Counted from the stretch's first letter, positions 36,378 to 45,990 are shown. The stretch is 64,000 nt of DNA from Pseudoalteromonas ulvae UL12 (GCF_014925405.1 NZ_AQHJ01000028.1:1-64000); one strand, 5' to 3'. The notes: generated by a model from the letters alone, not told the origin. Translations and numbers: made by a program.

Positions 36378-36803
36378 TTAATTCCCCCAAGGGTTGCTGT
36401 CACTTTGGCGTTTTTTACGATCGCGGGCGAGGTCTTTATTGCGCTTTTTTTCTTGGATGCGTTTTGCATCACTAAAGCTTAGTTCACAAGGTGTGCCCGG
36501 TTGATGATCTTCAGGGATCACTCTGTCACGTGGTGGCAATTGATATTGAACATCGTCAGGTTTTGGCAGGTTTTTAAGTCGATATAAATAAAAGTTTTCG
36601 ACTTTTTCTTGTGCCCATTGTGTTTTACGTAAAAACTTCACCGTTGCTTCTAAGCTTGGGTTGTTTTTAAAGCAGTTTATTTGCAAATACGCATGTAGTA
36701 ATTCCCATCCATATTGATCGACTAACTCGCTGACTACTTGCTCTAGTTTGACACCTTGTAGCGGATTGTTGCCGAATAGTTCTTTATTACTCATGTTTTG
36801 CAC
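36378..36803 (-). CDS. VF530 family (DUF2132) DNA-binding-type protein
   Basis: The 141-residue protein has the VF530 core near residues 10-75: NNPLQGVKLEQVVSELVDQYGWELL, INCFKNNPSLEATVKFLRKTQWAQEKVE. The fold of this family resembles a double-stranded DNA-binding domain, but a role is not established. A basic C-terminal tail (KRIQEKKRNKDLARDRKKRQ) follows, longer than in the minimal family, and fits nucleic-acid binding. The alternative start is ATG 36791, four residues later. Confidence 0.85.
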   Translation of the reverse strand: MQNMSNKELFGNNPLQGVKLEQVVSELVDQYGWELLHAYLQINCFKNNPSLEATVKFLRKTQWAQEKVENFYLYRLKNLPKPDDVQYQLPPRDRVIPEDHQPGTPCELSFSDAKRIQEKKRNKDLARDRKKRQSDSNPWGN

Positions 36804-36879
36804 TCTTAAAGATATACTTAAGGCGAATTATAAGATTTCATAGCGTGAGCACAATGCTATTTTTAAATTTAGGATGAAT

Positions 36880-37191
36880 ATGTTTGTAGTTATTTTTAGG
36901 GCGAAGCCGGGACAGCAAGATCAGCAGTACACAGAGATGGTTGCGAAAATGAGGGAACTGGCGTTTGAAAAATATGCTTGCCTTGATTTTGTAGCCGCCA
37001 CAGAAGGTGAGCAGGAAATCGCGATTTCATACTGGCCTGATGAAGCCTCAATACTCGCTTGGAAAAATGATCCATCTCATGCATTAGCGCAATCAATGGG
37101 ACAAAATAAATGGTATCAGTCATACCGTGTTGAAGTGCTGGAGCTCAAACGTGAGTATACGTTTGAATCTACAAGCAAAGTCGCAGGTTAA
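36880..37191 (+). CDS. Antibiotic biosynthesis monooxygenase (ABM) domain protein
   Basis: The protein of about 103 residues has the dimeric alpha-beta barrel ABM pattern: MFVVIFRAKPGQQDQQYTEMV, YACLDFVAATEGEQEIAISYWPDEASILAWKNDPSH and KWYQSYRVEVLEL. Members include small haem- or quinone-acting oxygenases; no catalytic assignment is possible here. ATG 36880 has AGG 6 bases upstream. ATG 36874 is also in frame but lacks spacing for a ribosome site. It is divergent from the VF530 gene. Confidence 0.8.
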   Translation: MFVVIFRAKPGQQDQQYTEMVAKMRELAFEKYACLDFVAATEGEQEIAISYWPDEASILAWKNDPSHALAQSMGQNKWYQSYRVEVLELKREYTFESTSKVAG

Positions 37192-37214
37192 CCGTTGTAA
37201 ATTTAGGGCAAGCA

Positions 37215-37243
37215 TAAGCCGAAAAACAGAGTTGTTCGGCTTA
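37215..37243. terminator. Bidirectional terminator hairpin
   Basis: TAAGCCGAA (37215-37223) pairs with TTCGGCTTA (37235-37243), followed by GTTTATT. It lies between the convergent ABM and lipoprotein genes. Confidence 0.65.
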
Positions 37244-37264
37244 GTTTATTGTATTAGCGGGTTT

Positions 37265-37939
37265 TTATTCGGGCAATAAGAGTCTTAAACCAGTGGCATC
37301 AGCAATGACTAAATACGATTGACCAAAGTCGCCACTACATAAATCAATGGGATTGTCATCAATAATTAAACCATCTGCACATTGGGTGATAGATAAAGCG
37401 TCAGTCACTTTACCTGCTTGGATTTTATTATTTTGCGCGACCCCATTGAGAGTAAAACTGAGATCCTGATGGGTAAACACTCGTATTTTATAGACACCAC
37501 TTTGGTTTGAGGGGGCTTTTTTAATGCTTGTCATCGCGTAATCATTGCCATTATGCCAAGCTATCGCCCAATACTGATGTTTGTTGGATAAAGTGTGGTT
37601 TGTATGGGCTGACTGGCTTAAGTTCAAACTATCAATCACACCGACATGAATGGAATTTTCAATTAAACTGTAGCGATAGCGATAAGAAGTCGAGGCGCTA
37701 TTTTTTTCTACATCGCTGACAATGCTGTATTTATCTTCGAATAAATTGTCGACATCACTTTTTCGTAAAATATCATTGCGCTTTAAATGAAAATTGCTCA
37801 TATCATCAAGGCTATTCACAAAGGTGATGTCCACTTCACCTTCGTCTATTTTGTCAATGATAGTCTCCCCGCCACAGCCGCTCAGCAGGGTAAGCATACT
37901 GGTACTAAACGCCGCCACAAGTAGTGATAATTTATTCAT
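37265..37939 (-). CDS. Hypothetical lipoprotein
   Basis: The 224-residue product has a lipoprotein signal peptide, MNKLSLLVAAFSTSMLTLLSGC, with the lipidated Cys at residue 22. The mature part is mostly polar and probably beta-rich (DITFVNSLDDMSNFHLKRND, YWAIAWHNGNDYAMTSIK), with a Cys pair near the C-terminus (TQCADG, DLCSGD). No family is recognised; a DUF4397-like beta domain is conceivable but unsupported. ATG 37939 is chosen over 37948 because a GGATGGA stretch precedes it. Confidence 0.7.
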   Translation of the reverse strand: MNKLSLLVAAFSTSMLTLLSGCGGETIIDKIDEGEVDITFVNSLDDMSNFHLKRNDILRKSDVDNLFEDKYSIVSDVEKNSASTSYRYRYSLIENSIHVGVIDSLNLSQSAHTNHTLSNKHQYWAIAWHNGNDYAMTSIKKAPSNQSGVYKIRVFTHQDLSFTLNGVAQNNKIQAGKVTDALSITQCADGLIIDDNPIDLCSGDFGQSYLVIADATGLRLLLPE

Positions 37940-38126
37940 ATTTTCCATCCGTGTTTTATTTCAATTAAGAGATGATACGGATGGACGTGCAACGTGTTCA
38001 ACATTTTAAATGTTCGATTTTGTTTGCATGGCGCTAAGAAGGAGCCATCAAAATCACAAAACAGCTTTTAGGCTAAAAGGAACAGGGTGGATGATTTGCC
38101 AATACAACAGACACCCATTGACCTAA

Positions 38127-38873
38127 TTACTGTTGTAATGGGCCGTCAATATTCAGCTCAGAAATGATAGGCAATAATTCTGCTGGCTGACCTGTGATCG
38201 TTTCATAAAACACCATGGCTGTTAAGAGGCTGCCGAGTGGGTTGGCATGATTGCCATCCTTGCTATGAAAAGACAAGTCAGGGCGTTGAGCCATGGCGTA
38301 ATCCCAAACAAGGCCAACAGGTGCGACGCAGCTACGTTGTTGTTCATTGATTGACTGATGCATATCGTAGACTCGTTGAGCTTCTGTGCTGTTGCCTTTT
38401 TGAGGGTGCTCAGGAAATAAAATAGGGGTTGCGCCGAGGGATTTTGTTTTTGCGATCAGTGTTTGGGCTGCGGTGGTGCTGTACTCTATGGTCCCTGATT
38501 GTGAATACTTTTGGCCTTGTAAGATGACATGTGTCCAATTGTTATCTTCAAGAGTGTTAATGGCCGCAGACTGAGTGAGTTGCTCGCTTAAATAACCGCC
38601 ACTGAGTGATTGAGTCAATGTGGTGACGTTAGGGTTTGCGTGGCGGATTAACGTGGTAATCAAAGAGCCTTGGCCTGCAATGTGGCTATTACCAAAGAGG
38701 AGAATTCTAAAAGCACTGACATTGGTATTGTCTGTAATAGCGAGATTGTTATTGATGTCGACAATGCTGTTTTGTTCATTGTTTATAGCTTCAGAATGCG
38801 TGCTGCCCCCGCAGCCTTGCAATAAAACTAAGATAATAAACACTGTGAGACTAAATCTGTAGTCTAGAGCCAT
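38127..38873 (-). CDS. SGNH-hydrolase-like lipoprotein
   Basis: The 248-residue product has a lipobox LLQGC (Cys at 21). A probable SGNH fold starts ILLFGNSHIAGQGSL near residue 57, where Ser in GNSH would be the nucleophile of block I. The later block THVILQGQKYSQSG and the C-terminal SKDGNHANPLGSLL supply a likely Asp-x2-His pair. It would be an exported esterase or a carbohydrate-modifying enzyme; the substrate is unknown. The gene is divergent from the prp regulator with about 290 bases between. Confidence 0.72.
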   Translation of the reverse strand: MALDYRFSLTVFIILVLLQGCGGSTHSEAINNEQNSIVDINNNLAITDNTNVSAFRILLFGNSHIAGQGSLITTLIRHANPNVTTLTQSLSGGYLSEQLTQSAAINTLEDNNWTHVILQGQKYSQSGTIEYSTTAAQTLIAKTKSLGATPILFPEHPQKGNSTEAQRVYDMHQSINEQQRSCVAPVGLVWDYAMAQRPDLSFHSKDGNHANPLGSLLTAMVFYETITGQPAELLPIISELNIDGPLQQ

Positions 38874-39080
38874 CTAGAGTGATCCTTTGTAATTAATTAG
38901 CCGTGTTGGCTTACAACCTATTGAGGCTGTTTGAACAATTGAGTGTAATCGACATTGTTCAATAAATGAACCTGTCTCAGTTATGAATAATCATTGTTTT
39001 GCAGAATAAACCATCAAATTGTCTAATTATTTTGTGTTTATATGCGTGTAAATGGCATTTATTGGCATTTTTATAGGTTG

Positions 39081-39092
39081 ATTGTCGACAAT
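39081..39092. promoter_or_regulatory. Operator palindrome 1 of the GntR-prp promoter
   Basis: ATTGTCGACAAT is a perfect 12-bp palindrome. An identical copy lies at 39148-39159. The first lies upstream of the predicted -35 element. The size and dyad symmetry suit a FadR-type GntR dimer, most likely the regulator encoded just downstream. Confidence 0.75.
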
Positions 39093-39107
39093 TATTAAAA
39101 GTGTCAC

Positions 39108-39136
39108 TTGACTTACTGGTTGTCATCACCCATAGT
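39108..39136 (+). promoter_or_regulatory. Sigma-70 promoter of the prp operon
   Basis: TTGACT (39108-39113) and CATAGT (39131-39136) are separated by 17 bases. It lies between the two identical palindromes, so repression by looping or by blocking the start is plausible. Confidence 0.6.
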
Positions 39137-39147
39137 TCGATTCATTA

Positions 39148-39159
39148 ATTGTCGACAAT
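39148..39159. promoter_or_regulatory. Operator palindrome 2 of the GntR-prp promoter
   Basis: This is the second ATTGTCGACAAT, 67 bp from the first and just downstream of the predicted -10, where a bound repressor would block transcription. It ends 8 bases before the regulator's ATG and covers the place of its ribosome-binding site. Confidence 0.75.
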
Positions 39160-39167
39160 GATAACCA

Positions 39168-39845
39168 ATGGATTCAGATAACAGCGTTAAAACAGCATCA
39201 GATAAAGTTTTTGTCGACATTCGTCAGGCAATTGTTGAAGGTGATATCCCTCAGGGTAGCAAGATTTCTGAACCAGAATTAGCAAAACGCTACGGGGTCA
39301 GCCGCGCAACTTTACGCGAAGCGCTCAATCGCTTGGAAAGTTGTCACTTAGTCGAACGTAAAGCCAATGTAGGCAGTCGCGTCGTCGCCTTGACTGAAAC
39401 AAAACTAAAAGAAATTTTCCAGGTGCGTGCTTCTCTTGAAGGGCTTGCTTGTCGGCTGGCTGCGCAGATGATGTCTGATGAAGAAGTATCAGAAGTAAAA
39501 GCTTTGCTTGATTTGCACTTGACGGAGCAGCGGGTTAAACAAGGTGAATCGTATTATCAAGAAGCGGGTGATTTAGACTTTCATTATCGCATCATCAAAG
39601 GCAGTAAAAATAGCCATCTGATCCACCTGTTATGCAATGAGCTTTATCAGTTAATTCGAATGTACCGTGTGCAAATGGGCATGAATGGCCCCCGTGTTAG
39701 CCGTGCGTTTGATGAGCATTTGGCCATCATTAACGCGATTGCTGCAAAAGATGGCGAATTAGCTGAGTTATTGATGAAGCGTCACATTGCCTCATCAGGT
39801 GCGAATATCGAAACAAAATTTAATGTGGCCGCAGATGCCACCTAG
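39168..39845 (+). CDS. GntR-family (FadR/FCD) regulator of the methylcitrate operon
   Basis: The 225-residue protein has an N-terminal winged helix (GSKISEPELAKRYGVSRATLREALNRLE, residues about 29-56) and a C-terminal FCD domain. In that domain ALEGLACRLAA-like helices and DLDFHYRIIKG and FDEHLAIINAI supply the usual Asp/His metal-ligand positions. It is the first gene of the prp operon. GntR regulators occupy this place in Shewanella and relatives, in contrast to the sigma-54 PrpR of enterics. It probably senses a methylcitrate-cycle intermediate and binds the two palindromes in front of it. Confidence 0.88.
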   Translation: MDSDNSVKTASDKVFVDIRQAIVEGDIPQGSKISEPELAKRYGVSRATLREALNRLESCHLVERKANVGSRVVALTETKLKEIFQVRASLEGLACRLAAQMMSDEEVSEVKALLDLHLTEQRVKQGESYYQEAGDLDFHYRIIKGSKNSHLIHLLCNELYQLIRMYRVQMGMNGPRVSRAFDEHLAIINAIAAKDGELAELLMKRHIASSGANIETKFNVAADAT

Positions 39846-39892
39846 CGACTCTAACCGTTCAAATTGAGTAAAAGACTTAGGAGAAGATTTAC

Positions 39893-40771
39893 ATGTCAGC
39901 AGGAAAAAAATTCAGACTTGCCCTCGCAGCAAACAAGCCACTGCAAATAGTCGGCACTGTTAATGCGTATTGCGCAATTATGGCTGAGCAGTTGGGACAT
40001 CAGGCTATTTACCTCTCTGGAGCCGGTGTTGCCAATGCGTCTTATGGTCTGCCTGATCTTGGCATGACTAGCCTTGATAATGTGTTAGAAGACATCCGCC
40101 GTATTACTGCGGCAAGCAGCCTGCCGTTATTAGTGGATGCTGATACAGGTTGGGGCGGGGCATTTAACATTGCACGCACAGTGAAAGAAATGACCAAAGC
40201 CGGTGCTGCTGGGTGTCACATTGAAGATCAAGTAGCTCAAAAGCGTTGTGGTCATCGCCCAAATAAAGCCATTGTATCAACTGAAGAAATGGTTGATCGC
40301 ATTAAAGCGGCGGTTGATGCGCGAACTGATCCGGACTTTTTTATCATGGCACGGACCGATGCGTTTGCTCAAGAGGGGTTAGAGGCCGCAATTGAGCGAG
40401 CCAAAGCCTATGTTGCAGCAGGTGCCGATGGTATTTTTGCCGAAGCGGTCAAAACAGAAGAGCATTATCGTGCCTTTAGCGACGCATTAGATGTATCAAT
40501 TTTAGCGAATATTACAGAGTTTGGTCAGACTGAGCTTTGGAACAAAGATGAATTAGGCGAATGGGGAGTGAGCATGGTGCTTTATCCACTGTCAGCATTT
40601 AGAGCGATGAATAAAGCAGCAGAATCTGTTTATGCGTCAATTCTCGAACAAGGCGATCAAAAAGCTGTGGTCGACAGCATGCAAACACGCATGGATTTAT
40701 ACAAATATTTGGGTTACCACGATTACGAACAAAAGCTTGATTCGTTGTTTGCTGAAGGCAAAAACAAGTAA
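39893..40771 (+). CDS. prpB: 2-methylisocitrate lyase PrpB
   Basis: The 292-residue enzyme cleaves 2-methylisocitrate to succinate and pyruvate, the last step of the methylcitrate cycle for propionyl-CoA. It shows the isocitrate-lyase-family signature [10 protein letters not shown] with active-site Cys119, and metal-binding acidic stretches DADTGWGG and [21 protein letters not shown] near the start matches PrpB. AGGAG stands 9 bases before ATG 39893. Confidence 0.96.
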   Translation: MSAGKKFRLALAANKPLQIVGTVNAYCAIMAEQLGHQAIYLSGAGVANASYGLPDLGMTSLDNVLEDIRRITAASSLPLLVDADTGWGGAFNIARTVKEMTKAGAAGCHIEDQVAQKRCGHRPNKAIVSTEEMVDRIKAAVDARTDPDFFIMARTDAFAQEGLEAAIERAKAYVAAGADGIFAEAVKTEEHYRAFSDALDVSILANITEFGQTELWNKDELGEWGVSMVLYPLSAFRAMNKAAESVYASILEQGDQKAVVDSMQTRMDLYKYLGYHDYEQKLDSLFAEGKNK

Positions 40772-40844
40772 AGCAGTATAAAAATATATCAATAGGATGA
40801 GTGTCATTAAGACAAACGACACTAACAAAATTAGGGGCTTTAAT

Positions 40845-41969
40845 ATGACAGATAAAAAACTAAGTGGTGCAGGCTTACGGGGTCAAAGTGCTGGTGAAAC
40901 AAAATTGTGTACTGTGGGTAAATCAGGTTCAGGGTTGACTTATTGTGGTTACGATGTATCCGACTTAGCCGATAATGCCACGTTTGAAGAAGTCGCGTAC
41001 TTATTATTTAATGGTGAATTACCAACCGCTGCGCAATTGAGCGAATATAAGGCAGCCTTAAAGTCGCAACGTGATTTACCACAGGCACTAAAAGAAGTCT
41101 TACAACGTATTCCTGCCGATGCACATCCGATGGATGTGATGCGTACCGGTTGCTCTTTTTTAGGTAACTTAGAACCAGAAACAACGTTTGAAGCGCAACA
41201 CACCGCGGCTAATCGATTGTTGGCCGCGTTTCCAGCCATCATGTGTTATTGGTATCGCTTTAGTCATGAGAATATCGAGATTGAATGTACAACGGATGAA
41301 GAGTCTATCGGTGGTCACTTCTTGAAATTACTCAGTGGTAACACGCCATCAGAGCAGCATCGTAAAGTAATGGATGTATCATTGATTTTATATGCTGAGC
41401 ATGAATTCAATGCCTCGACTTTTACCGCGCGTGTATGTGCTTCTACATTGTCAGATATGTTTTCATGTGTAACAGGGGCAATTGGTTCTCTTCGTGGTCC
41501 ACTGCATGGTGGTGCGAATGAAGCTGCGATGGATATGATCCAAAAGTTTACTTCTCCTGAAGATGCAAAAACCCAAATGGCGGGCATGCTTGAACGCAAA
41601 GAAAAAATCATGGGCTTTGGTCATGCAATTTATCGCGAATCAGATCCGCGTAACGTGATTATTAAACAGTGGTCAGAAAAACTGGCTCATGAATTTGGTA
41701 ATACATCGTTATATGATATTTCTGTCGCGTGTGAAGAATATATGTGGGATACGAAAAAATTATTCTGTAATGCTGATTTCTTCCACGCATCGGCGTATCA
41801 CTTTATGGGTATTCCAACTAAATTATTCACGCCTATTTTCGTGTGCTCACGGGTAACAGGTTGGGCAGCGCATGTGATGGAGCAACGTGCCAACAACCGT
41901 ATCATCCGCCCAAGTGCAGATTATATCGGATCTGAACCTCGTAAAGTTACGCCTCTTAACGAGCGTTAA
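40845..41969 (+). CDS. prpC: 2-methylcitrate synthase PrpC
   Basis: The 374-residue enzyme condenses propionyl-CoA and oxaloacetate. It has the citrate-synthase family motifs: SIGGHFLKLLSG, LYAEHEFNASTFTARV with a catalytic His, GALRGPLHGGANE-type GSLRGPLHGGANEAAMD with the second His, and the catalytic Asp region FFHASAYHFMGIP. The length matches PrpC. ATG 40845 is preferred with TTAGGGG upstream; an upstream in-frame ATG (40797) would add 16 residues not seen in the family. It follows prpB by 73 bases. Confidence 0.95.
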   Translation: MTDKKLSGAGLRGQSAGETKLCTVGKSGSGLTYCGYDVSDLADNATFEEVAYLLFNGELPTAAQLSEYKAALKSQRDLPQALKEVLQRIPADAHPMDVMRTGCSFLGNLEPETTFEAQHTAANRLLAAFPAIMCYWYRFSHENIEIECTTDEESIGGHFLKLLSGNTPSEQHRKVMDVSLILYAEHEFNASTFTARVCASTLSDMFSCVTGAIGSLRGPLHGGANEAAMDMIQKFTSPEDAKTQMAGMLERKEKIMGFGHAIYRESDPRNVIIKQWSEKLAHEFGNTSLYDISVACEEYMWDTKKLFCNADFFHASAYHFMGIPTKLFTPIFVCSRVTGWAAHVMEQRANNRIIRPSADYIGSEPRKVTPLNER

Positions 41970-41977
41970 TCAAGTGT

Positions 41978-42003
41978 GTGCCCTTATTGCCAAATAAGGG
42001 CAC
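41978..42003 (+). terminator. Intra-operon hairpin between prpC and acnD
   Basis: GTGCCCTTATT (41978-41988) pairs with AATAAGGGCAC (41993-42003), an 11-bp stem with a 4-base loop, followed by TGTTTTGTG. It lies in the 132-bp gap inside the operon. It could be a partial terminator or an mRNA processing or stability element that sets acnD-prpF below prpB-prpC. Confidence 0.65.
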
Positions 42004-42101
42004 TGTTTTGTGCCTGACAAGTTGTAAATGTCACACCAACAACATAACAAAGTGTATTTCACCTCGTCTGGTATTTCGCCGTCACTTATTTGGAACATAT
42101 T

Positions 42102-44693
42102 ATGAATAGCCAATTTCGCAAACCCTTACCCGGCACCTCTTTAGACTATTTTGACACGCAAGCTGCGGTTAACGCATTAGAAGCCGGCGCGTACGCAAAA
42201 CTTCCTTATACCTCAAAAGTATTGGCTGAAAACTTAGTGCGTCGCTGTGAACCCGAAATGCTTAACGATTCACTAAGGCAATTAATCGAGCGCAAACGTG
42301 ATTTAGATTTTCCATGGTTTCCTGCTCGTGTTGTTTGCCACGATATTTTAGGCCAAACAGCTTTGGTTGATTTGGCTGGTTTACGTGATGCAATTGCTGA
42401 AAAAGGCGGTGATCCGTCAAAAGTGAATCCAGTTGTGCCGACTCAATTGATTGTTGATCACTCATTGGCTGTTGAACATGCCGGGTTTGACAAAGACGCA
42501 TTTGCTAAAAACCGCGCTATTGAAGACCGCCGGAACGATGATCGTTTTCATTTTATTAATTGGACTAAAACCGCGTTTAAAAATGTCGATGTGATCCCGC
42601 CAGGGAACGGCATTATGCATCAAATCAATCTAGAGCGGATGTCGCCTGTCATCCAAAGCCGAGGCGGAGTGGCTTTTCCTGATACCTTAGTGGGTACCGA
42701 CAGCCACACACCAATGGTTGATGCGCTAGGCGTGATTGCCATTGGGGTTGGGGGGCTTGAAGCTGAAAGCGTGATGCTAGGGCGTGCATCTTACATGCGT
42801 TTACCAGACATCATAGGCGTTGAGTTGATAGGGAAACCTGCCGAGGGGATCACAGCAACAGATGTTGTATTGGCATTGACAGAATTTCTACGCGCTGAAA
42901 AAGTGGTGAGCTCGTATCTTGAATTTTATGGAGAAGGCACAAAACACCTAACGCTTGGTGATCGGGCGACTATTTCTAATATGACACCAGAATATGGCGC
43001 CACCGCAGCCATGTTTTATATTGATGAGCAAACCATTGATTATTTGCGACTAACTGGCCGTGAAGATGAGCAAGTTAAGCTAGTTGAAACTTATGCAAAA
43101 CAAACAGGTTTATGGGCTGATGAGTGTACAGATGCCCAGTACGAACGCACTTTACAGTTTGATTTGAGTAGTGTGTGTCGCAATATTGCGGGTCCTTCTA
43201 ACCCGCATAATCGTGTGCCTACCACAGAGCTTGCGGCACGTGGGATTAGCGGCGTGGTTGAAAGCGATGGTGATAACATGCCTGATGGCGCAGTAATTAT
43301 TGCAGCGATCACCAGTTGTACCAATACCAGCAACCCACGCAACATGATTGCGGCTGGATTATTAGCCCGTAATGCGAATGCAAAAGGTTTAACACGTAAA
43401 CCGTGGGTGAAATCATCTTTGGCACCGGGCTCAAAAGCCGTTCAAATGTATTTAGAAGAAGCTAATTTATTGCCAGAACTAGAAGATTTAGGTTTTGGTG
43501 TTGTCGCCTTTGCTTGTACGACATGTAATGGTATGAGTGGGGCGCTTGATCCTGTGATTCAACAAGAAGTGTTAGAGCGCAAACTGTATACCACAGCTGT
43601 GCTCTCTGGTAATCGTAATTTTGATGGGCGAATTCACCCCCATGCAAATCAAGCGTTTTTAGCCTCTCCTCCGCTGGTGGTTGCTTATGCGATTGCTGGC
43701 ACTATTCGTTTTGATATTGAGAAAGATATTTTAGGCTATGACCACAGTGGTGAGCCGATCACCCTTAAAGACATTTGGCCTACGGATGATGAAATTAATG
43801 CAGTGGTTGCCAGTGCTGTAAAACCTGAGCAATTTAGAAGCGTTTATAACCCAATGTTTGACTTAAAAGTGGAATATGGTGACCACATTAATCCGCAGTA
43901 TGATTGGCGCCCTCAAAGTACGTATATTCGTCGCCCGCCATATTGGGAAGGTGCATTAGCGGGTGAGCGTACTATGAAAGGTATGCGACCGTTAGCGGTA
44001 CTTGGGGATAATATCACGACCGATCATTTATCACCGTCAAACGCAATTCAGTTAAACAGTGCCGCTGGGGAATATCTCGATAAAATGGGGCTGCCTGAAG
44101 CCGATTTTAATTCGTATGCGACCCACCGTGGCGATCATTTAACTGCCCAACGTGCCACGTTTGCTAATCCTAAATTGTTTAATGAAATGGTGACCGAAAA
44201 CGGCCAAGTGAAACAAGGCTCGTTAGCACGTTTAGAGCCTGAAGGGCAGCAAATGCGCATGTGGGAAGCGATTGAAACGTATATGACGCGCAAACAACCG
44301 TTGATTATTATCGCGGGAGCTGATTATGGCCAAGGCTCTTCACGAGATTGGGCAGCCAAAGGGGTGCGCCTAGCGGGTGTAGAAGTGATTGTTGCGGAAG
44401 GTTTTGAGCGGATCCATCGTACAAACTTAGTGGGAATGGGTGTATTGCCTTTAGAGTTTGTTGCAGGTGAGAACCGCCATACCCACCACATTAATGGCAC
44501 CGAAACGTATGATGTCATCGGTCAACCAACACCGGGAGCCATGCTTACTTTAGTGATTAATCGTCTCGATGGTTCAAAAAATGAAGTGACGGTTAAGTGC
44601 CGATTAGATACCGCTGAAGAAGTGTCAATTTATTCTGCTGGTGGTGTATTGCAGCGTTTTGCGCAAGATTTCCTTGAATCTGAGCAGGCCTAA
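42102..44693 (+). CDS. acnD: Fe/S-dependent 2-methylcitrate dehydratase AcnD
   Basis: The 863-residue aconitase-family enzyme converts 2-methylcitrate to 2-methylaconitate, working with PrpF in place of PrpD. Iron-sulfur ligands are seen in TSCTNTSNP and in ACTTCNGMSG. GTDSHTPMVDALGVIAIGVGG is the family's substrate-binding region, and the C-terminal swivel domain has GADYGQGSSRDWAAKG. ATG 42102 is the family start. It follows prpC after a hairpin-containing gap and precedes prpF. Confidence 0.95.
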   Translation: MNSQFRKPLPGTSLDYFDTQAAVNALEAGAYAKLPYTSKVLAENLVRRCEPEMLNDSLRQLIERKRDLDFPWFPARVVCHDILGQTALVDLAGLRDAIAEKGGDPSKVNPVVPTQLIVDHSLAVEHAGFDKDAFAKNRAIEDRRNDDRFHFINWTKTAFKNVDVIPPGNGIMHQINLERMSPVIQSRGGVAFPDTLVGTDSHTPMVDALGVIAIGVGGLEAESVMLGRASYMRLPDIIGVELIGKPAEGITATDVVLALTEFLRAEKVVSSYLEFYGEGTKHLTLGDRATISNMTPEYGATAAMFYIDEQTIDYLRLTGREDEQVKLVETYAKQTGLWADECTDAQYERTLQFDLSSVCRNIAGPSNPHNRVPTTELAARGISGVVESDGDNMPDGAVIIAAITSCTNTSNPRNMIAAGLLARNANAKGLTRKPWVKSSLAPGSKAVQMYLEEANLLPELEDLGFGVVAFACTTCNGMSGALDPVIQQEVLERKLYTTAVLSGNRNFDGRIHPHANQAFLASPPLVVAYAIAGTIRFDIEKDILGYDHSGEPITLKDIWPTDDEINAVVASAVKPEQFRSVYNPMFDLKVEYGDHINPQYDWRPQSTYIRRPPYWEGALAGERTMKGMRPLAVLGDNITTDHLSPSNAIQLNSAAGEYLDKMGLPEADFNSYATHRGDHLTAQRATFANPKLFNEMVTENGQVKQGSLARLEPEGQQMRMWEAIETYMTRKQPLIIIAGADYGQGSSRDWAAKGVRLAGVEVIVAEGFERIHRTNLVGMGVLPLEFVAGENRHTHHINGTETYDVIGQPTPGAMLTLVINRLDGSKNEVTVKCRLDTAEEVSIYSAGGVLQRFAQDFLESEQA

Positions 44694-44743
44694 TGTTATT
44701 TGCCTCAAGCTTGGCTTGAGGCGTGCTATTTTGGAGGCCAAGA

Positions 44744-45916
44744 ATGGCGTTTAAACCACAAATTAAAATTCCTGCAACCTATATGCGTGGCGGAACTAGT
44801 AAAGGGGTGTTTTTTAACCTGAGCGATTTACCCGTTGCTGCTCAAGTGCCAGGGGCTGCCCGTGATGCGCTGTTATTAAGGGTGATTGGGAGCCCTGATC
44901 CATATGGGAAGCAGACTGATGGCATGGGCGGTGCGACATCAAGCACCAGCAAAACAGTGATTTTGTCAAAAAGTACCCAAACAGATCACGATGTTGACTA
45001 TTTGTTTGGCCAAGTCGCGATTGATAAGCCATTTATTGACTGGAGTGGAAACTGCGGAAACTTAACCGCTGCAGTTGGCTCATTTGCAATTAGCAATGGC
45101 CTTGTTGATAAAGACCGCTTACCCGAAAATGGTTTGGCAACTGTGCGGATTTGGCAAGCTAATATTAAAAAAACGATTATTGCTCAGGTACCTATCACTG
45201 ATGGTCAAGTTCAAGAAACGGGCGACTTTGAGTTAGATGGAGTGACGTTTCCTGCTGCAGAAGTTGAAGTTGCGTTTGTTGATCCTGCAGATGGCGAAGG
45301 GGCGATGTTCCCAACAGGTAATATTATTGATCGGTTAGTGGTGCCTGGAGTAGGTGAATTTAACGTCACACTCATCAATGCGGGGATCCCGACTATTTTC
45401 TTAAATGCTTCGGATCTGGGTTTTACAGGGTGCGAGTTGCAAGACGATATTAATAATGATGACGCTATCCTCGCGCGCTTTGAAACAATTCGTGCGCATG
45501 GTGCGTTAAAAATGGGCTTGATTAGTGATCTTGATGAGGCAAAAAGCCGCCAACATACTCCCAAAGTAGCGATTGTTGCGCCTGCCAAAGGTTATGTCTC
45601 TTCGAGTGGCAAAGTCATTGAGCAATCGGCTATTGATGTCAATGTGCGCGCGTTATCTATGGGCAAACTGCATCACGCTATGATGGGCACGGCAGCTGTG
45701 GCCATCGCAACCGCGGCAGCAATTCCTGGCAGTTTAGTCAATATTGCCGCAGGAGGAAAAGAGCGTACGGCTGTCACATTTGGTCACCCATCAGGGACGC
45801 TTAAAGTTGGCGCACAAGCGCTGTGTGTCGATGAGCAATGGCAAGTTGAACGTGCAATTATGAGTCGCAGCGCTCGGGTGCTGATGGAAGGGTGGGTCCG
45901 TATCCCACAAGAGTAA
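44744..45916 (+). CDS. prpF: 2-methylaconitate cis-trans isomerase PrpF
   Basis: The 390-residue protein starts PQIKIPATYMRGGTSKGVFF, the PrpF hallmark, and continues with GMGGATSSTSKT and WSGNCGNL, which carries the conserved Cys region. PrpF isomerises the trans-2-methylaconitate made by AcnD so that it can be rehydrated. ATG 44744 has GGAGG 7 bases upstream. The gap to acnD holds a GCCTCAAGC / GCTTGAGGC hairpin without a T tract. prpF ends the operon at a strong terminator. Confidence 0.95.
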   Translation: MAFKPQIKIPATYMRGGTSKGVFFNLSDLPVAAQVPGAARDALLLRVIGSPDPYGKQTDGMGGATSSTSKTVILSKSTQTDHDVDYLFGQVAIDKPFIDWSGNCGNLTAAVGSFAISNGLVDKDRLPENGLATVRIWQANIKKTIIAQVPITDGQVQETGDFELDGVTFPAAEVEVAFVDPADGEGAMFPTGNIIDRLVVPGVGEFNVTLINAGIPTIFLNASDLGFTGCELQDDINNDDAILARFETIRAHGALKMGLISDLDEAKSRQHTPKVAIVAPAKGYVSSSGKVIEQSAIDVNVRALSMGKLHHAMMGTAAVAIATAAAIPGSLVNIAAGGKERTAVTFGHPSGTLKVGAQALCVDEQWQVERAIMSRSARVLMEGWVRIPQE

Positions 45917-45929
45917 CGGTTACTTTTAT

Positions 45930-45959
45930 AAAAAACACCACGTTATGTGGTGTTTTTTT
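45930..45959. terminator. Rho-independent terminator after prpF
   Basis: ACACCAC (45935-45941) pairs with GTGGTGT (45947-45953), flanked by an A run and a T run, so it can act on both strands. It lies between convergent prpF and nudB. Confidence 0.88.
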
Positions 45960-45990
45960 ATGCATAGAGCCAGTGTTTAAACACTTTAAT

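Noticed and set aside
44702..44722. GCCTCAAGC / GCTTGAGGC hairpin between acnD and prpF as a terminator
   Set aside because: There is no T tract and prpF follows within 22 bases; more likely an mRNA processing or stability element.
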